Shown here: piece by piece, positions 8,567-17,172 of the stretch | How the letters are laid out: the number at the start of each line of letters is the position of its first letter | Numbering within the stretch: position 1 is the stretch's first letter | Source: Planctomycetota bacterium | GTDB taxonomy: Bacteria > Planctomycetota > PUPC01 > DSUN01 | Length of the DNA: 64,000 bases | Assembly (NCBI GenBank): GCA_035384565.1 | Contig: DAOOIT010000032.1 | Span: 1 to 64,000 of the forward strand | Direction of reading: 5' to 3' | Position numbers and translations under genes: made by a program | The notes under the pieces: generated by a model | The model's database searches: none | Told to the model about the DNA's origin: nothing | The model's input: only the letters and a program-made list of their open reading frames with translations

Positions 8567-10798
8567 CTACTTCTCCGCCACCTTGACCAGTCGGTTGATG
8601 GGGCTGGCGGCCACGCTCTGTTCGTGGCCGTCGGGCCAGCGGACCGTGATGTCGGCCGTGCCCTTGTGGCTGCCGAGGCCGAAGTGGGCGATGGGCGAGC
8701 TCTGCGAGGCGCCGCCCGTGCCGCAGGTGACCTCGCGGATCAGCGTGAGCGCGCCCGCGGTCACCGTGATGCGAGCGCCGATCCCCTGGCGATTGTTCTT
8801 CGAGCCGGCGAGCTGCACGCGCAGCCACGACGTGTCGGCCGCCTGATTCTCGAACAGCCGCACGCCGCCCGCGCCCGCCACCACCGCGTCCATGTCGCCG
8901 TCGTTGTCCTTGTCGAACCACGCCTGCCCCCAGGTGTTGAAGGCCAGGAGGCCCGAGCGCCAGGTGACCGCCTGGAACTTGCCCGCCCCGACATTCATGT
9001 AGAGCGCCGTGGGGCGCTCCTTGTAGATGGCCGTGATCAGAAGGTCCAGGTCGCCGTCGTTGTCCACGTCGCACAGGCCGGCCTCGGTGGCCATCTCCTG
9101 GAAGCGGACGCCCGAGGTGGCCGTGATGTCCTGGAACCTCCAGCCATCCTTCGCGCCCCCGTTGAGGTAGAGGGTCGTCGGGTCGGCGAACTCGAGGTAC
9201 TGGGCCATCGCGTGGTTGGCCACCACGAGGTCCAGGTCGCCGTCGTTATCCAGGTCGCCCCAGACGCCGCTGACGCTGTGGCCGAACGCCAGCGCGTACT
9301 GGCCGAGGCCGGGGGTGCCCTGGACCCCGAGGGCCTGGGCCTCGTCGCCCAGCCGGCCCTCGCCGCGGTTCACCCAGAGCTGATTGGGCTGGAGGCGGTA
9401 GTTGGCCACGAAGAGGTCCGGGCGGCCGTCGTTATTGAAGTCGCCCCACGCGGCGCCGCGCGAGCAGCGCTCGCCGCCCCCGGCGACGCCGGAGGCCCGG
9501 CTGGCATCTTCGAAACGGCCCTTGCCGTTGTTGCGGAACAGGAAGGCGGGCTGCCCGAGCGCCGCGAGCTTCGGGTTGGGGTGGGCGGAGCAGCCGATGA
9601 AGATGTCGAGGGAACCGTCGCCATCGTAGTCGCAGATGGCGATGGCCTCGGGGGGGCCGGGGAAGGCATAGCCCAGGCCCGCCGCGGCCGTGACATCCTG
9701 GAAGGCGCCCGTGCCCAGGTTGCGCCAGAGGCGAAGCTTCGGAAACGCGGCGCACAGCAGGTCGAGGTGCCCGTCGTTGTCATAGTCGAGCCAGAGCGCC
9801 GCGAAGACGTCGGCGGCCGCCTCGATCCCCAGCTCGCGCGTCACCTCCTTGAAGGCCTTGCCGTCCACATTCCTGAACACGCGCCCGCCGATGCACAGGT
9901 CCTCGAACCCGTCGCCGTCGAAGTCGCCCACCGCCACGCGCGAGGCCACCAGGCCGCTCAGGCCGGCGGCCTCGGTGACATCGGTGAAGGTGACCTTGGG
10001 CTTCTGCTCGGCCGCGATGAAGCGGTTCCGCTGGGGGTCCGTGATCTTGGCCGCGTGATAGGTGTAGGCCAGGAAATCCTCGGCCACCGTGGCCGCCGCG
10101 TCGCGCTGGCGGGCCAGGAAGGCGTCGCGCTCGGGGTTGGCCGTCGGGCGGAGCTCGCGGCTCTTGAACAGGTCGGCGGCCTGCTCGAAGTAGGTGGCCG
10201 CCTGGGGCAGGTTCACGTCGTACAGCAGATAGGTCTTGGCCAGGAGGAAGTAGACCTCGGCGGGGATCGGCTTGTTGGCGAAGTAGCGGGTTCTCACGAT
10301 GTCGTGCAAGTGCTGCTCGCCCAGCTTGGCGTAGATGCCCATCAGATGCACGTCCACCTGGCGCTCGAAGTCCAACGGCAGCCCGCGGATCGTCTCGCGC
10401 AGGTGGATGAGCAGGTCGCCGCGCTCCTTCAGCTCCTTGATGTCCAGAATCCCGTTCACCACCAGGTTGAGCGTCGTCTGCATATCCTCATTGATGAGCG
10501 AGACGCCGAGGCCCTGAAGCGTCCTCAGGCTGTCAATGGCGGCCCGGAACTGCTTGAGCTGGCCCTGGATGCGGGCCTGATAGTGGTGGGCCATCTTGTT
10601 CTCGGCGTCCAGCTTGAGCACCTGCTGGAACTTCTCGAGCGCGCTCTCGAGCTTGCCCTGCTCGTAGAGCGTCCGGCCGGCGCGCACCAGGTCGCCGAGG
10701 ACGTCGCCCTCCGGCAGAGCCGCGGCGCGTGCCGGAGAACTGAGGATGAAGAGGCCGAGGATCGCCGGCAGCATCCACCTGGCAGACGGGGTTCTCAT
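8567..10798 (-). CDS. secreted TPR / FG-GAP (VCBS) repeat protein with ASPIC/UnbV C-terminus
   Basis: The ATG at 10798 is chosen because AGGAG lies ten bases upstream; the in-frame ATG at 10807 is only two bases from it. The protein (about 743 residues) has a signal peptide (LPAILGLFILSSPARA), an N-terminal TPR-like helical region (VLGDLVRAGRTLYEQGKLES), and from about residue 290 a run of FG-GAP/VCBS units with calcium-type loops DFDGDGFEDL, DYDNDGHLDL, DYDGDGSLDI, DFNNDGRPDL, DLDNDGDLDL, DVDNDGDLDL and DKDNDGDMDA, as in a seven-bladed propeller. The end (GIGARITV...WPDGHEQSV) matches the ASPIC/UnbV domain. Such proteins are abundant in Planctomycetota and act outside the cytoplasm; substrate unknown. 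It is divergent from pfkA. Confidence 0.88.
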   Translation of the reverse strand: MRTPSARWMLPAILGLFILSSPARAAALPEGDVLGDLVRAGRTLYEQGKLESALEKFQQVLKLDAENKMAHHYQARIQGQLKQFRAAIDSLRTLQGLGVSLINEDMQTTLNLVVNGILDIKELKERGDLLIHLRETIRGLPLDFERQVDVHLMGIYAKLGEQHLHDIVRTRYFANKPIPAEVYFLLAKTYLLYDVNLPQAATYFEQAADLFKSRELRPTANPERDAFLARQRDAAATVAEDFLAYTYHAAKITDPQRNRFIAAEQKPKVTFTDVTEAAGLSGLVASRVAVGDFDGDGFEDLCIGGRVFRNVDGKAFKEVTRELGIEAAADVFAALWLDYDNDGHLDLLCAAFPKLRLWRNLGTGAFQDVTAAAGLGYAFPGPPEAIAICDYDGDGSLDIFIGCSAHPNPKLAALGQPAFLFRNNGKGRFEDASRASGVAGGGERCSRGAAWGDFNNDGRPDLFVANYRLQPNQLWVNRGEGRLGDEAQALGVQGTPGLGQYALAFGHSVSGVWGDLDNDGDLDLVVANHAMAQYLEFADPTTLYLNGGAKDGWRFQDITATSGVRFQEMATEAGLCDVDNDGDLDLLITAIYKERPTALYMNVGAGKFQAVTWRSGLLAFNTWGQAWFDKDNDGDMDAVVAGAGGVRLFENQAADTSWLRVQLAGSKNNRQGIGARITVTAGALTLIREVTCGTGGASQSSPIAHFGLGSHKGTADITVRWPDGHEQSVAASPINRLVKVAEK

Positions 10799-10880
10799 CG
10801 AAGGCATGCTCCTGGGAAACTTCGGGGGGCCGGTGTCTGGTAGAGAGTATATCGCCCTGTGCGGACGCGGTCAAGGCGCC

Positions 10881-10909
10881 TTGACGGGCCGGGCCGCGCC
10901 TGCGATAAT
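10881..10909 (+). promoter_or_regulatory. sigma70-like promoter for pfkA
   Basis: TTGACG (10881-10886), a 17-base spacer and GATAAT (10904-10909). This puts transcription start near 10916, only about 20 bases before the pfkA start codon. Confidence 0.65.
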
Positions 10910-10935
10910 GCGACGCACTCGATAAGGAGATGGCC

Positions 10936-12039
10936 ATGGCACAGCGGCGTCCCAGCATCCGGCGCATCGGCATCCTGACCGGCGGAGGCGACTGCCCCGG
11001 CCTCAACGCCGTCATCCGGGCGGTCGCCAAGACCGCGATCAACGTCCACGGCATCGAGGTGTTCGGCATCCGCGACGCCTTCCGCGGCTTCGTGGAGGGC
11101 GACGGCTACCCGCTCCACTACCACGACGTCTCCGGCATCCTCACCCAGGGCGGCACCATCCTCGGCACCTCCAACAAGCACAACCCCTTCCGCTTCCCCG
11201 TCGAGCGGGGCGGCAAGAAGGTCTTCCGCGACATGACCCGCGCGCTCCTGGCCAACGCCCGGAAGTGGAAGCTCGACGCCTGCGTGCTCATCGGCGGCGA
11301 TGGCACGATGAACATCGGCACCCGGCTCGCCCGCCTCGGCCTGCCCATCGTCGGCGTACCCAAGACGATTGACAACGACCTGGCCGAGACCGATGTCACC
11401 TTCGGCTACGACACGGCCGTCGCCTGCGTCACCGACGCGATCGACCGCATCCACTCCACCGCCATGTCGCACCACCGCGTGATGGTGATCGAGACGATGG
11501 GCCGCTATGCCGGCTGGATCGCGCTGAAGGCGGGCGTGGCGGGCGGGGGCGACATCATCCTCATCCCCGAGATCCCCTACGATCTGGCCAAGGTGGTGCA
11601 CAAAGTGGTCGAGCGCAGCCGCACCGGCCGGCGCTTCAGCATCGCCGTGGTCGCCGAGGGCGCCCGGCCCAGGAAAGGCACCATGACCGTCGAGCGCGTG
11701 CTCACCGACAGCCACGACCCCATCCGCCTCGGCGGCGTGGGCGCCAAAGTGGCCCAGGAGATCGAGCAGGCCAGCGGCCTGGAGGCCCGCTACACCATCC
11801 TCGGCCACCTCCAGCGCGGCGGCACCCCCACCGCCTACGATCGCGCGCTGGCCACCCGCTTCGGCCACCACGCCATGGAACTCGTCGCCGCGGGCCGCTT
11901 CGGCCGCATGGTCTGCCTCAAAGGCGAGCGCGTGACCTCGGTGCCCGTGGCCAGAGCTGTGGCCAAGCTCAAGCTGGTCCCGAGGACCCACCCCCTGATC
12001 AAAGCCGCCCAGGCGCTCGGCGTCTCATTCGGGGTTTGA
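10936..12039 (+). CDS. pfkA: 6-phosphofructokinase
   Basis: The enzyme phosphorylates fructose 6-phosphate to fructose 1,6-bisphosphate in glycolysis. Two in-frame ATGs occur; 10936 is six bases from AAGGAG, while 10930 directly abuts it, so 10936 is preferred (367 residues). ILTGGGDCPGLNAVIR is the nucleotide/diphosphate loop, GGDGT (120-124) the phosphoryl-donor site, PKTIDND (142-148) the catalytic loop with Asp146 as base, and ETMGRYAGW the fructose-6-phosphate site. The Gly after GGD is typical of ATP-dependent enzymes, whereas PPi-dependent ones have Asp there; the Lys in PKTIDND is shared by PPi-type and group III ATP-type enzymes. ATP use is therefore predicted but not certain. The stop codon overlaps the -35 box of the next gene's promoter. 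Confidence 0.95.
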   Translation: MAQRRPSIRRIGILTGGGDCPGLNAVIRAVAKTAINVHGIEVFGIRDAFRGFVEGDGYPLHYHDVSGILTQGGTILGTSNKHNPFRFPVERGGKKVFRDMTRALLANARKWKLDACVLIGGDGTMNIGTRLARLGLPIVGVPKTIDNDLAETDVTFGYDTAVACVTDAIDRIHSTAMSHHRVMVIETMGRYAGWIALKAGVAGGGDIILIPEIPYDLAKVVHKVVERSRTGRRFSIAVVAEGARPRKGTMTVERVLTDSHDPIRLGGVGAKVAQEIEQASGLEARYTILGHLQRGGTPTAYDRALATRFGHHAMELVAAGRFGRMVCLKGERVTSVPVARAVAKLKLVPRTHPLIKAAQALGVSFGV

Positions 12040-12064
12040 ATTGTGACGCCGCATGCCGTATAAT
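12036..12064 (+). promoter_or_regulatory. sigma70-like promoter for the Tat-signal protein gene
   Basis: TTGAAT (12036-12041), 17 bases, and a perfect TATAAT (12059-12064). The -35 box overlaps the pfkA TGA stop. The leader would be about 48 bases. Confidence 0.65.
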
Positions 12065-12118
12065 TCCGTCTGCGTGCAACGCGTCGGACTCATGGGCATT
12101 TCTGGAAGGGAAGAAGCG

Positions 12119-13840
12119 ATGCAGCGGGTTGCCACGGGCCGTCGCACGTTCCTGGCCGCGCTCCTCGGCGCCGCACTGCTGGCGGGGGCCGCGGGGCCGG
12201 CGCGCGGGGGCGAGACCGTCGTCCTCGGCTGCGCCACGGCAGCCGACCTCAAGGGGCTGTTCACCAAGATCGGCGCGCTCGCCGAGAAGTTCGTGCCCGG
12301 CACGGGCGCCCAGGTGCAAGGCGCCAGCGCCATGCTCACCCAGGGGCCCGAGTGGGCGGGCATTGACTGGTCCAAGCCCGCCACCATCGTGCTCTTCAGC
12401 GGCAAGGGGTTCGGCAAGGCCGAGCCCGTGCCGGTCATCCTCGCCGGCATTGGCGACGCCGCCCAGTTCCGCCAAGCCCACCCCGAAGGCGGGCCGATGA
12501 GCTTCGACATCCGCAACGACGTCGTCGTCCTCGCCCAGGACAAGGCCGCCCTCGCCGCCATCACCCCCGAGCGCCTGGAACTCTACAGCAAGGTCCCCAA
12601 GATCGCCGGCAATGCCGACCTCTACCTCACCGCCTACCTCAGCCTGGCCGTGGCCGAGTACCAGGACGAGATCGAGGGCGGCATCAAGGAACTGGAGCAG
12701 GGCATGGCCGGCATGCCCGCCGCCGGCCCCATGGCCAACCTCACCAGCATCGTCAAGTGCATCGGGCCGCTCGTGCGCCTCGCGGGCAACCAGGTGCGGC
12801 GCGCCACCATGACCGTCACGTTCAACCCCGACTCCATCGAGTTCTGGGGCCGCCTCTACGCCGCGGAGGATACGCCGCTCGGCACCTTCCTGAGCGCCCA
12901 GCCCACCGAGATGACCGACCTGGCGAAGTACCTGCCCGCCGACCTCGCGATGAGCATGGCCGGCAAGCTCGACGTCGCAAAGGCCAAGCCCTTCGTGGAC
13001 AGCGTCCTCCAGGCCATCGCCCCCGCCGTGGGCCTCACGGCCGCGGACCAGACGACCATCCGGGACCTGCTGTTCTCCTCGACCCAGACCGGCGAATTCG
13101 CGGCGGGCATCGCCGGCGGAGCCGCCAACCCCGGCATGCAGACCGTGCAGGTCCTCCGCATCGGCGACGCCGCCAAGTTCCGCGCCGCCACCAAGGCCAC
13201 CACCGAATGGCTCATGAAGACCGGCTTCGCCGGCTTCATGGAGGCCGCCGGCGTGAAGATGACCATTGACCACAAGCCCGCCGCCCGCGAGTACCAGGGC
13301 GTCGCCATTGACCGCCTCACGGTCACCGTAGCCCAGGCCCCCGACGCGCCGCCGAACCCGATGATGGGCCAGCAGCCGCCCCAGGTCACCGAACTCGCCG
13401 CCCTCGACACCCTGGGCGCCGGCACCACGAACAACCCCTCCGGCGAGTTGCTCAACGGCATCCTCGACCGCATCAAGGGCGCCGGCACCCCCGGCTTCAG
13501 CACCACCGCCACCTGCAAGGCCATCGCCGCCGGCGCGCCCAAGGGCGCCAACCTGGCCATGCACGTCAGCTTCAACAGCCTGCTCGCCAAGTTCGTCGAG
13601 GAGATGGCCAAGCAGCAGCCCGCCATCGCCATGATGGCCGGCGCCATCATCAAGGCCGACCCCGGAGAGGAGCCGATCACCACCTACGTCAGCTTCGGCG
13701 CCAACATGGTCGAGTCCCGCACCCGCATCCCCCACCAGCCCATCCTCGCCCTCGTCACCCGCGTGCGGGCGATGATCGAGCAGCAGCAGGGGCCGAGAAT
13801 GAAGGGCGGCCCGAAGCCGAAGGATCAGGACGACTTCTGA
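12119..13840 (+). CDS. secreted protein with twin-arginine-like signal, unknown function
   Basis: ATG 12119 is chosen because GGAAGGGAAG lies upstream and the predicted TSS excludes most of the earlier open frame. The N-terminus (TGRRTFLAALLGAALLAG) fits a twin-arginine signal: RR-x-F-L followed by a mild hydrophobic stretch and an ARG-type cleavage site. The mature part, about 540 residues, is rich in Ala/Pro/Gly with no motif I recognise. It alternates short helices and beta-strands and ends in a Lys/Pro-rich tail. It resembles DUF3352-like planctomycete secreted proteins only loosely. tatA lies directly downstream, which supports Tat export. Confidence 0.7.
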   Translation: MQRVATGRRTFLAALLGAALLAGAAGPARGGETVVLGCATAADLKGLFTKIGALAEKFVPGTGAQVQGASAMLTQGPEWAGIDWSKPATIVLFSGKGFGKAEPVPVILAGIGDAAQFRQAHPEGGPMSFDIRNDVVVLAQDKAALAAITPERLELYSKVPKIAGNADLYLTAYLSLAVAEYQDEIEGGIKELEQGMAGMPAAGPMANLTSIVKCIGPLVRLAGNQVRRATMTVTFNPDSIEFWGRLYAAEDTPLGTFLSAQPTEMTDLAKYLPADLAMSMAGKLDVAKAKPFVDSVLQAIAPAVGLTAADQTTIRDLLFSSTQTGEFAAGIAGGAANPGMQTVQVLRIGDAAKFRAATKATTEWLMKTGFAGFMEAAGVKMTIDHKPAAREYQGVAIDRLTVTVAQAPDAPPNPMMGQQPPQVTELAALDTLGAGTTNNPSGELLNGILDRIKGAGTPGFSTTATCKAIAAGAPKGANLAMHVSFNSLLAKFVEEMAKQQPAIAMMAGAIIKADPGEEPITTYVSFGANMVESRTRIPHQPILALVTRVRAMIEQQQGPRMKGGPKPKDQDDF

Positions 13841-13854
13841 GATCAAGTGGCTGC

Positions 13855-13884
13855 TTGACATTCCGCCCTGCCCGGCGCTATAGT
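13855..13884 (+). promoter_or_regulatory. sigma70-like promoter for tatA
   Basis: A perfect TTGACA (13855-13860), an 18-base spacer and TATAGT (13879-13884), 50 bases before the tatA ATG. Confidence 0.65.
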
Positions 13885-13933
13885 CAAGTGAGGCGAGGAC
13901 CATTGGCTCTGTGACTCTTTGAGGTATGACCGC

Positions 13934-14167
13934 ATGTTCAGCTTCTGCCCATTGGCCATCTTTCAGAACCTCGGCATGCCCGAGCTGATCATCATCGGCA
14001 TCATCACGCTGCTGATCTTCGGCCCGCGGTTGCCCTCCGTCATGCGCTCGATCGGCAAAGGCATCGTCGAATTCAAGAAGGGCCTTCGCGACACAGGCGA
14101 AGAGGTCCGCAAGGAAATCGAGGCCTCCGATCAGCCGGCCAACAAGCAGATTGACCACAAGTCCTGA
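13934..14167 (+). CDS. tatA: twin-arginine translocase subunit TatA/TatE
   Basis: This 77-residue protein has the TatA layout: a short periplasmic N-terminus, one membrane helix (PELIIIGIITLLIFGP), the FGP hinge with RLP, then an amphipathic helix (SVMRSIGKGIVEFKKGLR) and a charged soluble tail. TatA forms the pore-like assembly that exports folded proteins together with TatBC. ATG 13934 is preferred; an in-frame TTG at 13919 would add five residues. tatB/tatC are not in the window. It has its own promoter, and its upstream neighbour carries a Tat-like signal peptide. Confidence 0.93.
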   Translation: MFSFCPLAIFQNLGMPELIIIGIITLLIFGPRLPSVMRSIGKGIVEFKKGLRDTGEEVRKEIEASDQPANKQIDHKS

Positions 14168-14191
14168 GCCAATGACCTCACGGGGTTTCCA

Positions 14192-14221
14192 GGCCGCGCC
14201 GCCGCGAGAGGCGGCGCGGCC
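14192..14221. terminator. GC-rich hairpin after tatA
   Basis: GGCCGCGCCGCC (14192-14203) and GGCGGCGCGGCC (14210-14221) form a perfect 12-bp stem with a six-base loop. No T-run follows, and tRNA-Cys begins only seven bases later, so it may be a terminator of tatA or a structure between tatA and tRNA in one transcript. Confidence 0.5.
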
Positions 14222-14227
14222 ATGTCG

Positions 14228-14301
14228 GGCGGCGTAGCCAAGTGGCCTAAGGCGAGTGATTGCAAATCACTTATCCGCCGGTTCGAATCCGGCCGCCGCC
14301 T
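14228..14301 (+). tRNA. tRNA-Cys (anticodon GCA)
   Basis: The 5' arm GGCGGCG pairs with CGCCGCC (14294-14300); U at 14301 is the discriminator normal for tRNA-Cys, and CCA is encoded at 14302-14304. The anticodon stem GTGAT/ATCAC encloses TGCAA with anticodon GCA, and the T-arm is GCCGG-TTCGAAT-CCGGC. No promoter of its own was seen, so it may be read through from tatA. Confidence 0.95.
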
Positions 14302-14415
14302 CCACACCACCGGCAGGAAACTGCGGCCGATGCACCAGGCGCCCCGGGCGACGAGCCCGCGGCGCCTTCTGCTGTTCTGGGGGGAGCGGCAGGCGCCGTT
14401 GACTGAAGCGCCGCC

Positions 14416-15138
14416 TCAGCGCACCGTGCCCACGCGGATGTCCACCTCGTCGCGGCGCTGGAGCCTGTCCACCGCCCCGTCCTTGATCCACAGGATGCGG
14501 TCGGAGACGTCGAGCATCTTGTGGTCGTGGGTGGCGGTGATGACCGTGACGCCGCTCTCCTTGCTCAACTGGTGGAGCAGGTGGATGATCTCCTCGCCGG
14601 TGTGGAGGTCGAGGTTGCCGGTCGGCTCGTCGGCCAGGATGATGGCCGGCTCGTTGGCCAGCGCGCGCGCGATGGCCACGCGCTGCTGCTGGCCCCCCGA
14701 AAGCTCGTAGGGGCGATGGTGCAGCCGGTGGCCGAGGCCGACCCGGGCCAGCACCTCCTCGGCCCGCCGCATGGCCTCGTCGTGGCTCTTCCCGCTGAAG
14801 AGCAGGGGCATCGCCACGTTGGCCGCGGCCGTGTAGGCGGGCAGCAGGTTGTAGGCCTGGAACACGTAGCCGATGTGATTGCCGCGGAAGTGCGCGAGCT
14901 GGCGGCCCGTGAGCCGCGTCAGGTGCACCCCGGCCACCTCCACCTCGCCCGAGGTCGGCCGGTCCAGGGCGCCGATCATGTTGAAGAGCGTGCTCTTGCC
15001 CGAGCCCGACGGCCCCATGATCGAGAGATACTCGCCGCGATAGATGTCGAGCGAAACGTCCCGCAGCGCGCGCACGGCCACCCCGCCCAGGCGGAACTCC
15101 TTGTTGAGATCGCGGATTCGGATCAGCACCTCGGGCAT
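14416..15138 (-). CDS. ABC transporter ATP-binding protein, MacB/LolD type
   Basis: The 240-residue protein is an ATPase of the mechanotransmission (MacB/LolD) class. Motifs: Walker A GPSGSGKST (Lys48), Q-loop YVFQAYNL, signature LSGGQQQR, Walker B IILADEPTGNLD, and switch His in TATHDH. The open frame extends far upstream, but the ATG at 15138 gives the family's normal N-terminus (MPEVLIRIRDLNKEF). The OPT-like gene ends eight bases upstream. No permease lies directly next to it, so it may serve the M28-FtsX permease at 17173-21966 or share one with the second ATPase. The C-terminal tail (RRDEVDIRVG) closely resembles that of the second ATPase (RRDEVHVEVG), which points to duplication. Confidence 0.92.
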   Translation of the reverse strand: MPEVLIRIRDLNKEFRLGGVAVRALRDVSLDIYRGEYLSIMGPSGSGKSTLFNMIGALDRPTSGEVEVAGVHLTRLTGRQLAHFRGNHIGYVFQAYNLLPAYTAAANVAMPLLFSGKSHDEAMRRAEEVLARVGLGHRLHHRPYELSGGQQQRVAIARALANEPAIILADEPTGNLDLHTGEEIIHLLHQLSKESGVTVITATHDHKMLDVSDRILWIKDGAVDRLQRRDEVDIRVGTVR

Positions 15139-15146
15139 TGGATGCC

Positions 15147-17132
15147 TCAGAACGGCAGTTGGATGATCGCCTTGCTCAGGAACGTGATGCCGATGCACAA
15201 GGTGGCCAGAAGGCCCATGCCGCACATGAAGCCGGCCGTGACCACGGGGATATACTGGCGCCAGCGCAGGCCCAGGCGCTTCTGGAAGTAGTAGCGGCCG
15301 AGGAGCGCGCCGATGAACTGCGGGAGGATCGAGTGGGGCATCGTCTGCCCCAGCCCGCGGATCAGGCCGTAGATGAGAAACGTGGGCGCGCCCAGCAGGC
15401 TCAGCCCGGCGAACAGCGACACGCCGAAGCCCGTGCCCGCGCCCAGAATCGTCCAACTGAACGCCTCCTCGAAGATCGAGTACTCGCCCAGGGTCGAAGA
15501 GTAGACGATGCAGGTGTTCTGCGCCTGGAACTCCCACATGCGCTGGGCGAACGGGTAGACGGCCGACGGCACCTCGGCCAGGCCCCACACGAAGTTCATG
15601 AAGAAGATCGAGCTGGCGATGATGATCGGGTAGAGAATGAGGTTGGCCTTCCAGATGCTGGTGAACTTCGTGCCCGTCAGCTCGCACTGGCGATAGAAGA
15701 CGGTCATGCCGCCGTAGTTGGCGATGGGGATCGGCACGAACCAGCAGGCCACCCCGCGGTAGCCGCTGAGGATGAGGCTGGCCTCGCGAATGAAGGGGAT
15801 TTCGACCACCTGCCCCGCGATGCCCTCGAGCCGCGCCGTGACGTAGCTGATCACGGGCGTGTAGACGAACCCCAGCACCACCAGCACGAGCATCACGCCC
15901 GGGTGCCACTGGATGAGGAAGCCTGAGACAACGATGTAGATGGTCGTGACCGCGAAGTAGACCAGCAGGATGAGCCACGTGCGGATGTCGCCCCGCCCCG
16001 CCGTGGGCGCGAGCGCGCGAGGCAGGGCCTCGCCTCGGGCCCGCGCGGCCCGCCGCGCCCGCACCTGGCGGACGACGGTGGCGAAGCCCCCGATGGCAAT
16101 GGCCACGGCGATGCCGATCTGGAAGCTGAAGTAGAAGTCCACGTTATTCTTGAACAGCGTGTTCATCGTGTTGTCGCCCGGCGCCCACGAGGTGAGGACG
16201 CCGTAGCGGTAGAGGAACGGGTTGGCCGCGATGGTGCAGGCGAGGCCGATGAAGCTGCCGAGCATGGCGAAGAACGGCAGCACCATGCCGATGAGCAGGT
16301 TCCCCAGGTCCCAGGCGATGCCGGTCGGCACCGCGGGCAGGTAGTGCTGCGTCGTCGCCGTGAAGTCGGAGAAGGGGATGGGGAGGATCTGGATCGGCTT
16401 GCCTGTCATCGCGCCGGTCAGCGTCGGAATGCCCAGGTAAACGGCGCCAAACGCCAGCCCCATCGCGCCGCCGATGGAGAAGACCCGCCAGCGCCACGCC
16501 TTCTCTGCCGTGGCCGAGTCCTTCGCCTCCGCATCCTCGGCAAGCGCCAGGACCCCCTGCACCCCGATGGGCGCCATAGGGAACGGCAGCCGCTCGACAT
16601 CGCTCGTCAGGCGGAACAGGCCGTAGCCGAGCACCATGTTCGAGAGCTGGCTGAAGAAGGTGCCGAAGATGATCAGCCCGATCACCGGCAACCAGTCCCA
16701 GTGGAAAAACGTGCGTTGAGCATATGAGGCGGAATCCGCCGGCGGGGCGAACCACGTCGGGAGGTCCTTGGCGATGCCGAAGGCCGCGGCGGGGTCGCTG
16801 CGCACGAAGAACTGGTTCCACAGCAGGCCGTGGAAGGGCATGGCGATGATCGAGCCGGCCATGAAGAACAACACGAAGATTTCCGAGCGATTGAGGTAGC
16901 GGTGGGCGCGCTTGGCGACCTCGACGAACAGGATCACCGTCACCCAGGTGGCGGCCTGGCCGATCTGGGTGGCGCCGGCGAGCAGGCCCATGTAGATCGC
17001 CCCCGGCACCATGATGAGCGCGATGAAGAGGGCGCCGAAGAGCGAACTCCAGGTGAACCCCTCCTCGAAGGACGAGGGCACCTCTGTAAGGCTGCGGAAC
17101 TCCTCGAGCTCTTTGTCCACGCGTGGGGGCAT
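15147..17132 (-). CDS. OPT-like multi-spanning membrane protein (DUF6785-type), first copy
   Basis: The 661-residue protein has about 14-16 hydrophobic segments and a long charged cytoplasmic loop near residues 340-370 (RARRAARARGEALPRAL). Overall layout and motifs such as GTFFSQLSNMVLGYG and AFSWTILGAGTGFG resemble the oligopeptide transporter (OPT) superfamily as found in Planctomycetota; this is a fold-level guess. A second member lies at 24241-26274. The ATG at 17132 lacks a strong ribosome site. The gene is eight bases before the ATPase gene and 40 bases after the M28-FtsX permease gene. The substrate is unknown; peptides or metal chelates are the usual OPT cargo. Confidence 0.7.
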   Translation of the reverse strand: MPPRVDKELEEFRSLTEVPSSFEEGFTWSSLFGALFIALIMVPGAIYMGLLAGATQIGQAATWVTVILFVEVAKRAHRYLNRSEIFVLFFMAGSIIAMPFHGLLWNQFFVRSDPAAAFGIAKDLPTWFAPPADSASYAQRTFFHWDWLPVIGLIIFGTFFSQLSNMVLGYGLFRLTSDVERLPFPMAPIGVQGVLALAEDAEAKDSATAEKAWRWRVFSIGGAMGLAFGAVYLGIPTLTGAMTGKPIQILPIPFSDFTATTQHYLPAVPTGIAWDLGNLLIGMVLPFFAMLGSFIGLACTIAANPFLYRYGVLTSWAPGDNTMNTLFKNNVDFYFSFQIGIAVAIAIGGFATVVRQVRARRAARARGEALPRALAPTAGRGDIRTWLILLVYFAVTTIYIVVSGFLIQWHPGVMLVLVVLGFVYTPVISYVTARLEGIAGQVVEIPFIREASLILSGYRGVACWFVPIPIANYGGMTVFYRQCELTGTKFTSIWKANLILYPIIIASSIFFMNFVWGLAEVPSAVYPFAQRMWEFQAQNTCIVYSSTLGEYSIFEEAFSWTILGAGTGFGVSLFAGLSLLGAPTFLIYGLIRGLGQTMPHSILPQFIGALLGRYYFQKRLGLRWRQYIPVVTAGFMCGMGLLATLCIGITFLSKAIIQLPF

Positions 17133-17142
17133 CTGCCGTGAC

Positions 17143-17170
17143 CCGATAGGACAGATAGAACCGATAGGAC
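17143..17170. repeat. short direct repeat in the operon junction
   Basis: CCGATAGGAC occurs at 17143-17152 and again at 17161-17170 with ACAGATAG between, in the 40-base gap between the M28-FtsX gene and the OPT-like gene. It takes the place of a normal ribosome site region. Confidence 0.7.
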
Positions 17171-17172
17171 CT

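Noticed and set aside
10795..11991. Minus-strand ORF of 398 codons opposite pfkA
   Set aside because: Antisense shadow of a well-conserved enzyme gene; composition is typical of high-GC shadow frames.
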